A stretch of DNA of 64,000 bases from Chitinophaga sp. LS1 (GTDB taxonomy: Bacteria > Bacteroidota > Bacteroidia > Chitinophagales > Chitinophagaceae). Shown here in pieces: positions 61,145-64,000 of this stretch; positions within the stretch are counted from its first letter, which is position 1; each line of letters opens with the position of its first letter. The notes beneath the pieces are model-generated. The model ran no database searches, was not told the DNA's origin, and worked only from the letters and a program-made list of their open reading frames with translations. The stretch is from the NCBI RefSeq assembly GCF_034274695.1, contig NZ_CP128362.1:2916501-2980500 (forward strand), in the 5' to 3' direction. A program made the translations under genes and the position numbers.

Positions 61145-61195
61145 GAAAATGAATGAAATGAACTATTACAAATTGATTCTCTGCGGCTAATTTTA
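61145..61195 (+). promoter_or_regulatory. Array unit 3: upstream element and promoter
   Basis: GAAAATGAATGAAATGAAC at 61145-61163 is identical to unit 2; 24 nt later TAATTTTA at 61188-61195. Extra TGAAC sites precede it (about 61101 and 61122-61136). Confidence 0.65.
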
Positions 61196-61224
61196 ATCCA
61201 ATGTTCCTTGTGTGAGGGGCATTT

Positions 61225-61280
61225 GGGATTGCCGAAAACCAAGTAACAGAGTAGGCATAACCTTATGAAAAGCCTTCAAA
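61225..61280 (+). ncRNA. Array unit 3: conserved leader RNA
   Basis: GGGATTGCCGAAAACCA, AGTAAC, AGAGTAGGC, ATAACC, TTATGAAAAGCC. Same GG/CC and GCC/GGC pairing with internal loop GATT/ATAA as unit 2. Confidence 0.65.
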
Positions 61281-61287
61281 AACATCT

Positions 61288-61362
61288 ATGGATTTATTGA
61301 ACCAGGTATTGGCTTTAGTTCTTAGTCTGATTCAGCGTTTGTTGGGTAAGTTACCTCTCTGA
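61288..61362 (+). CDS. Array unit 3: 24-aa leucine-rich peptide
   Basis: ATG at 61288, TGA at 61360. Begins MDLLNQVLALVL and ends SLIQRLLGKLPL. Amphipathic, with R17 and K21 on a polar side. Size and character resemble phenol-soluble modulins, SpoVM or type I toxin peptides; similarity to any of them is only physico-chemical. Confidence 0.65.
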   Translation: MDLLNQVLALVLSLIQRLLGKLPL

Positions 61363-61410
61363 AGCTGACAGGTCTAGAAATATTGCTTATTGCATTCCCA
61401 GACAGGACTT

Positions 61411-61441
61411 GCTGCCGGTTTCCCGGCGGCTTGTTTTTTTT
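61411..61441 (+). terminator. Array unit 3: terminator
   Basis: GCTGCCGG pairs with CCGGCGGC (one G-U), followed by TTGTTTTTTTT. Confidence 0.9.
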
Positions 61442-61599
61442 ATGGGGGGTATTGGAAGCAGCGAAGCCAACAGTGTGCCAATTTCCTTTAATATGTTATT
61501 TTCCTGCCTTAATTATACTTTTACACAAATTAACATTTGCCTCAAACCCGCCATCATTCTACAATTAACTAAAAAGGTATTTATTTTTCCCCGGTATTG

Positions 61600-61630
61600 T
61601 TGGGGAATACAAAAATACTGATTACCTTTG
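61600..61630 (+). promoter_or_regulatory. Promoter of the S10 operon
   Basis: TTG at 61600-61602, 20 nt, TACCTTTG at 61623-61630, followed by CCCTCCCAAATT exactly as at rpsL. Confidence 0.8.
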
Positions 61631-61674
61631 CCCTCCCAAATTGTAAAGGGGAAAAAAGTAGAAGTTCATTGCAT

Positions 61675-61980
61675 ATGTCTCAGAGAATTAGAATCAAGCT
61701 GAAGTCCTACGATCATAATCTGGTAGATAAGTCTGCTGAGAAGATCGTTAAAACAGTGCGTAACACTGGTGCCGTGGTAACAGGTCCAATACCTTTGCCA
61801 ACTGAAAAGAAAATTTTTACGGTGCTGCGTTCACCGCACGTTAACAAGAAAGCTCGTGAGCAGTTCCAGTTGTGCACACACAAGCGCTTACTGGATATCT
61901 ACACCTCTTCTTCCAGGACTGTAGACGCCTTGAGTAAGTTAGATCTGCCTTCCGGTGTGGAAGTAGAAATCAAAGCGTAG
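61675..61980 (+). CDS. rpsJ: 30S ribosomal protein S10
   Basis: 101 aa from ATG 61675 ([28 protein letters not shown]). Contains [30 protein letters not shown] and [15 protein letters not shown]. First gene of the S10 operon; the 239-bp gap to rplC is unusually long for this operon. Confidence 0.98.
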   Translation: MSQRIRIKLKSYDHNLVDKSAEKIVKTVRNTGAVVTGPIPLPTEKKIFTVLRSPHVNKKAREQFQLCTHKRLLDIYTSSSRTVDALSKLDLPSGVEVEIKA

Positions 61981-62218
61981 GACATCAGCAGGTGGGCAAA
62001 AGGCCTGCCTGGTTTGATTTAATCTTATGACTGCTGTTTTGCTGACAGTGAGGTATACAATCTCACAGGGGAAAGTAATCTCCGTTTGTCAGAGTGTAAA
62101 CGCCACAAATTAAAATATAGGTCACGCCTTCTGGGTGGCCGCCCAATAAAGCATTTAAACCGCCTATCCTGGGGATAGCTAGATCCACCCCCAGGCGCTG
62201 GGTATAATATATAATAAC
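61981..62218 (+). promoter_or_regulatory. Structured 5' region before rplC (candidate ribosomal leader)
   Basis: No ORF. Several short stems are visible: GCAGG/CCTGC (about 61988-62010), CTGCTG/ with CAGCAG-like partners around 62030-62050, and GGGTGGCCGCCC and CCCCCAGGCGCTGGG near 62133-62205. In many bacteria L4 or another operon protein represses the S10 operon at such a site; here the position is between rpsJ and rplC. The structure is inferred, not computed. Confidence 0.4.
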
Positions 62219-62836
62219 ATGAAAGGTATTATTGGCAAAAAGATCGGCATGACCAGCATCTTCGAACCGAATGGTAAGCAGACTGCTGTGACCATCATCG
62301 AAGCCGGTCCATGCGTAGTAACTCAGGTTAAATCTCAAGAGACTGACGGTTACAACGCTATTCAGGTAGCATTTGGCGAGAAAAAAGAAAAGAACGCTAC
62401 CAAAGCACAAATCAATCACTTCGCGAAAGCAAGTACCTCCCCCAAACGATTTGTAAAAGAGTTCCGCAACCCGGATATACAAAAAGCTCTTGGTGAAACC
62501 ATTACCACCGAAATATTTGCAGAAGGAGAAACAATTGACGTAGTCGGTACCTCAAAAGGTAAAGGCTTCCAGGGTGTTGTTAAACGCCATGGATTTAGCG
62601 GTGTGGGCGAAGCTACACACGGTCAGCACGACAGAAGCAGAGCTCCTGGTTCCGTGGGTGGATCCTCTTATCCTTCCCGCGTATTCAAGGGTATGCGTAT
62701 GGCTGGTCAAACCGGTAATGAGCAGGTGAAAGTTAAAGGTCTTAAGATCGTTAAGATTTTCGCTGAGAAAAATTATATCCTGGTAAGTGGTTCCGTTCCC
62801 GGCCACATTGGTTCAATCGTTTTAATCCAGAAGTAA
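62219..62836 (+). CDS. rplC: 50S ribosomal protein L3
   Basis: 205 aa: [99 protein letters not shown]. One base separates it from rplD. Confidence 0.98.
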   Translation: MKGIIGKKIGMTSIFEPNGKQTAVTIIEAGPCVVTQVKSQETDGYNAIQVAFGEKKEKNATKAQINHFAKASTSPKRFVKEFRNPDIQKALGETITTEIFAEGETIDVVGTSKGKGFQGVVKRHGFSGVGEATHGQHDRSRAPGSVGGSSYPSRVFKGMRMAGQTGNEQVKVKGLKIVKIFAEKNYILVSGSVPGHIGSIVLIQK

Positions 62837-62837
62837 T

Positions 62838-63476
62838 ATGCAACTTGATATTTTAAATATAGAAGGTAAGAAAACAGGAAGAACTATTGAGCTCCCTGAA
62901 GAAATTTTCGGAGTGGAGCCTAACAACCACGTGATCTACCTGGCTGTTAAACAATACCTCGCTGCTCAGCGTCAGGGTACCCACAAGGTAAAGACCCGTG
63001 CTGAGGTGAAAGGTGCTTCCCGTAAACTGCACAAGCAAAAAGGTACTGGTGGTTCCCGTAAAGGTAACATCCGTAACCCACTGTATAAAGGTGGTGGTAC
63101 CATCTTCGGTCCAAAACCGCACAAATATGACATTAAGCTGAACAGAAAAGTAAAAGATCTCGCTAAGATTTCTGCACTGTCTGTAAAAGCTAAAGAAAAC
63201 AGTATCATCGTTCTGGAAGATCTGAACCTGGCTACTCCTAAAACTTCACAGTTTGCGGGTATCCTGGCGAAACTGAACCTGAATGTAAATGGCCGTAAGA
63301 CTTTGGTTGTACTGCCTGAATACAATGATAATGTGTACCTGTCTCTGCGCAACATCCCTACAGTAGATAGCGTAATGCTGAGCGATATCAATACTTATGA
63401 TATCATGAATAGCAATACCCTGATCATCACTGAGAGTGCTGCCAAAATCTTCACAGAAGAGCCGGTAGAAGCTTAA
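62838..63476 (+). CDS. rplD: 50S ribosomal protein L4
   Basis: 212 aa: VKTRAEVKGASRKLHKQKGTGGSRKGNIRNPLYKGGGTIFGPKP is the exit-tunnel extended loop, and LVVLPEYNDNVYLSLRNIPTVDSVMLSDINTYDIM the globular end. In many bacteria it also regulates its own operon. Confidence 0.98.
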   Translation: MQLDILNIEGKKTGRTIELPEEIFGVEPNNHVIYLAVKQYLAAQRQGTHKVKTRAEVKGASRKLHKQKGTGGSRKGNIRNPLYKGGGTIFGPKPHKYDIKLNRKVKDLAKISALSVKAKENSIIVLEDLNLATPKTSQFAGILAKLNLNVNGRKTLVVLPEYNDNVYLSLRNIPTVDSVMLSDINTYDIMNSNTLIITESAAKIFTEEPVEA

Positions 63477-63533
63477 TTGTCAAATTTAAATCACACAGCT
63501 GGCGGGAAAGCCTGCCACTCAAAGCGATAAAAG

Positions 63534-63833
63534 ATGAAACTTTCAGACGTTTTAATCAGACCGGTAGTAAGTGAAAAAGTGAACAAAGCCACTGATAAAT
63601 TCAACCGTTACTACTTCATCGTAGACAAGAAATCCAACAAACTGGAAATCAAGAAAGCAGTTGAAGAGTTCTATGGCGTTGCAGTATCAGAAGTGAACAC
63701 TGCCGTTATGCCTGGTAAAGCTAAACAGCGTTTTACCAAAGCTGGTTTCATTGCTGGTAAGAAACCTTCTTACAAGAAAGCAATTGTAACCCTGGCTGCA
63801 GGAGAATCTATAGATCTGTATGCTAACATATAG
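63534..63833 (+). CDS. rplW: 50S ribosomal protein L23
   Basis: 99 aa: MKLSDVLIRPVVSEKVNKATDKFNRYYFIVDKKSNKLEIKKAVEEFYGVAVSEVNTAVMPGKAKQRF. Docking site for trigger factor and SRP at the tunnel exit. Confidence 0.98.
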   Translation: MKLSDVLIRPVVSEKVNKATDKFNRYYFIVDKKSNKLEIKKAVEEFYGVAVSEVNTAVMPGKAKQRFTKAGFIAGKKPSYKKAIVTLAAGESIDLYANI

Positions 63834-63920
63834 TGCTCATAGCTGCGGCAACGCGGCATGATGGATGTATATGCAGATCACATTTATAAATAAAGCAACT
63901 AGTTAAACAATTACTAGATC

Positions 63921-64000
63921 ATGGCACTGAAGAAATTTAAACCGATGACAGCCGGTACCCGTTGGAAAATTGGCAACGCGTTCGCTGAGCTGACCACGGA
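63921..64000 (+). CDS. rplB: 50S ribosomal protein L2 (5' part only)
   Basis: ATG at 63921; the frame reads MALKKFKPMTAGTRWKIGNA and continues past the window edge. The N-terminus and its position after rplW identify L2. Confidence 0.9.
   Translation, partial: MALKKFKPMTAGTRWKIGNAFAELTT

Larger units (their letters stand above)
60404..61441 (+). other. Array of three small-peptide transcription units with conserved RNA leader
   Basis: Three tandem units share the order: TGAAC/TGAAT repeats, a conserved 19-nt element, exactly 24 nt, a TAnnTTTA box, a conserved leader starting GGGATTGCCGAAAACCA, an ORF of 20-24 codons for a Leu-rich peptide, and a strong terminator. Leader starts are at 60499, 60800 and 61225. 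Unit spacers differ, so only functional parts are conserved. Units 2 and 3 are closest to each other in peptide and upstream element; unit 1 is more diverged. No described family recognised. Confidence 0.8.

Noticed and set aside
61265..61300. Alternative ORF starting at ATG 61265 in array unit 3
   Set aside because: Eleven codons, not present in units 1 and 2, overlaps the conserved ORF.

Overview
The window reads as a chromosomal piece of a Bacteroidota, most likely a Chitinophaga-type member of the Chitinophagaceae. Reasons: a SusC/SusD/SusE-type polysaccharide utilisation locus with an ECF sigma/FecR pair, many secreted glycan-active enzymes, weak Shine-Dalgarno sequences, promoters of the Bacteroidota form TTG-N19-TAnnTTTG, and str/S10 ribosomal operons at the right end. 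This is inferred from gene content; no rRNA gene is present.

Layout. 1-3.6 kb: FAH-family enzyme, a MarR regulator divergent from a fused alpha/beta 2-oxoacid dehydrogenase E1, with two palindromic operators between them. 3.6-9.2 kb: accessory DNA next to a tRNA-Met gene: an AT-rich AAA ATPase + HNH nuclease pair resembling the Septu (PtuA/PtuB) anti-phage system, then orphan genes and at least three decayed gene remnants. 9.8-16.3 kb: minus-strand surface-glycan cluster (GT14, Wzm/Wzt-like ABC exporter, double GT2, GT2, methyltransferase). 16.5-23.7 kb: housekeeping and envelope genes. 23.8-32.5 kb: secreted glycan enzymes (six-hairpin glycosidase-like protein, GH105, glutaminase-like protein, sialate O-acetylesterase), with a LacI-type operator pair. 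33.5-36.1 kb: MacB/FtsX-like permease behind a sigma-54-type promoter and carrying an eleven-unit in-frame 12-bp repeat. 37.2-48.0 kb: alpha-mannan type PUL (ECF sigma, FecR, SusC, SusD, SusE-like, two GH76). 48-54.6 kb: GIY-YIG protein, a 53-aa lipoprotein, MscS channel, nitroreductase, thioesterase, RdgB, IlvE. 55.3-64 kb: rpsL-rpsG, fusA, then rpsJ-rplC-rplD-rplW-rplB.

The most unusual object lies at 60.4-61.44 kb, between fusA and rpsJ, genes that are often adjacent in bacteria. It is a tandem array of three small autonomous transcription units. Each has a conserved upstream element exactly 24 nt before a TAnnTTTA -10-like box, an almost invariant leader (GGGATTGCCGAAAACCA, a short variable piece, AGAGTAGGC, then ACC and TGAAAA), a 20-24 codon ORF for a leucine-rich amphipathic peptide, and its own Rho-independent terminator. 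I recognise no described family. It could be a multicopy type I toxin-like locus, a set of membrane-active or signalling peptides, or a cis-regulatory RNA with a short ORF.

A second theme is degenerate tandem repeats in noncoding DNA: about 24 nt at 30.2-30.5 kb, 25 nt between the sigma and FecR genes, 42 nt between FecR and SusC, and 11 bp with an 18-bp inverted repeat at 54.8 kb. All coordinates, repeats and motifs were read by eye; family names rest on motif recognition without database searches.
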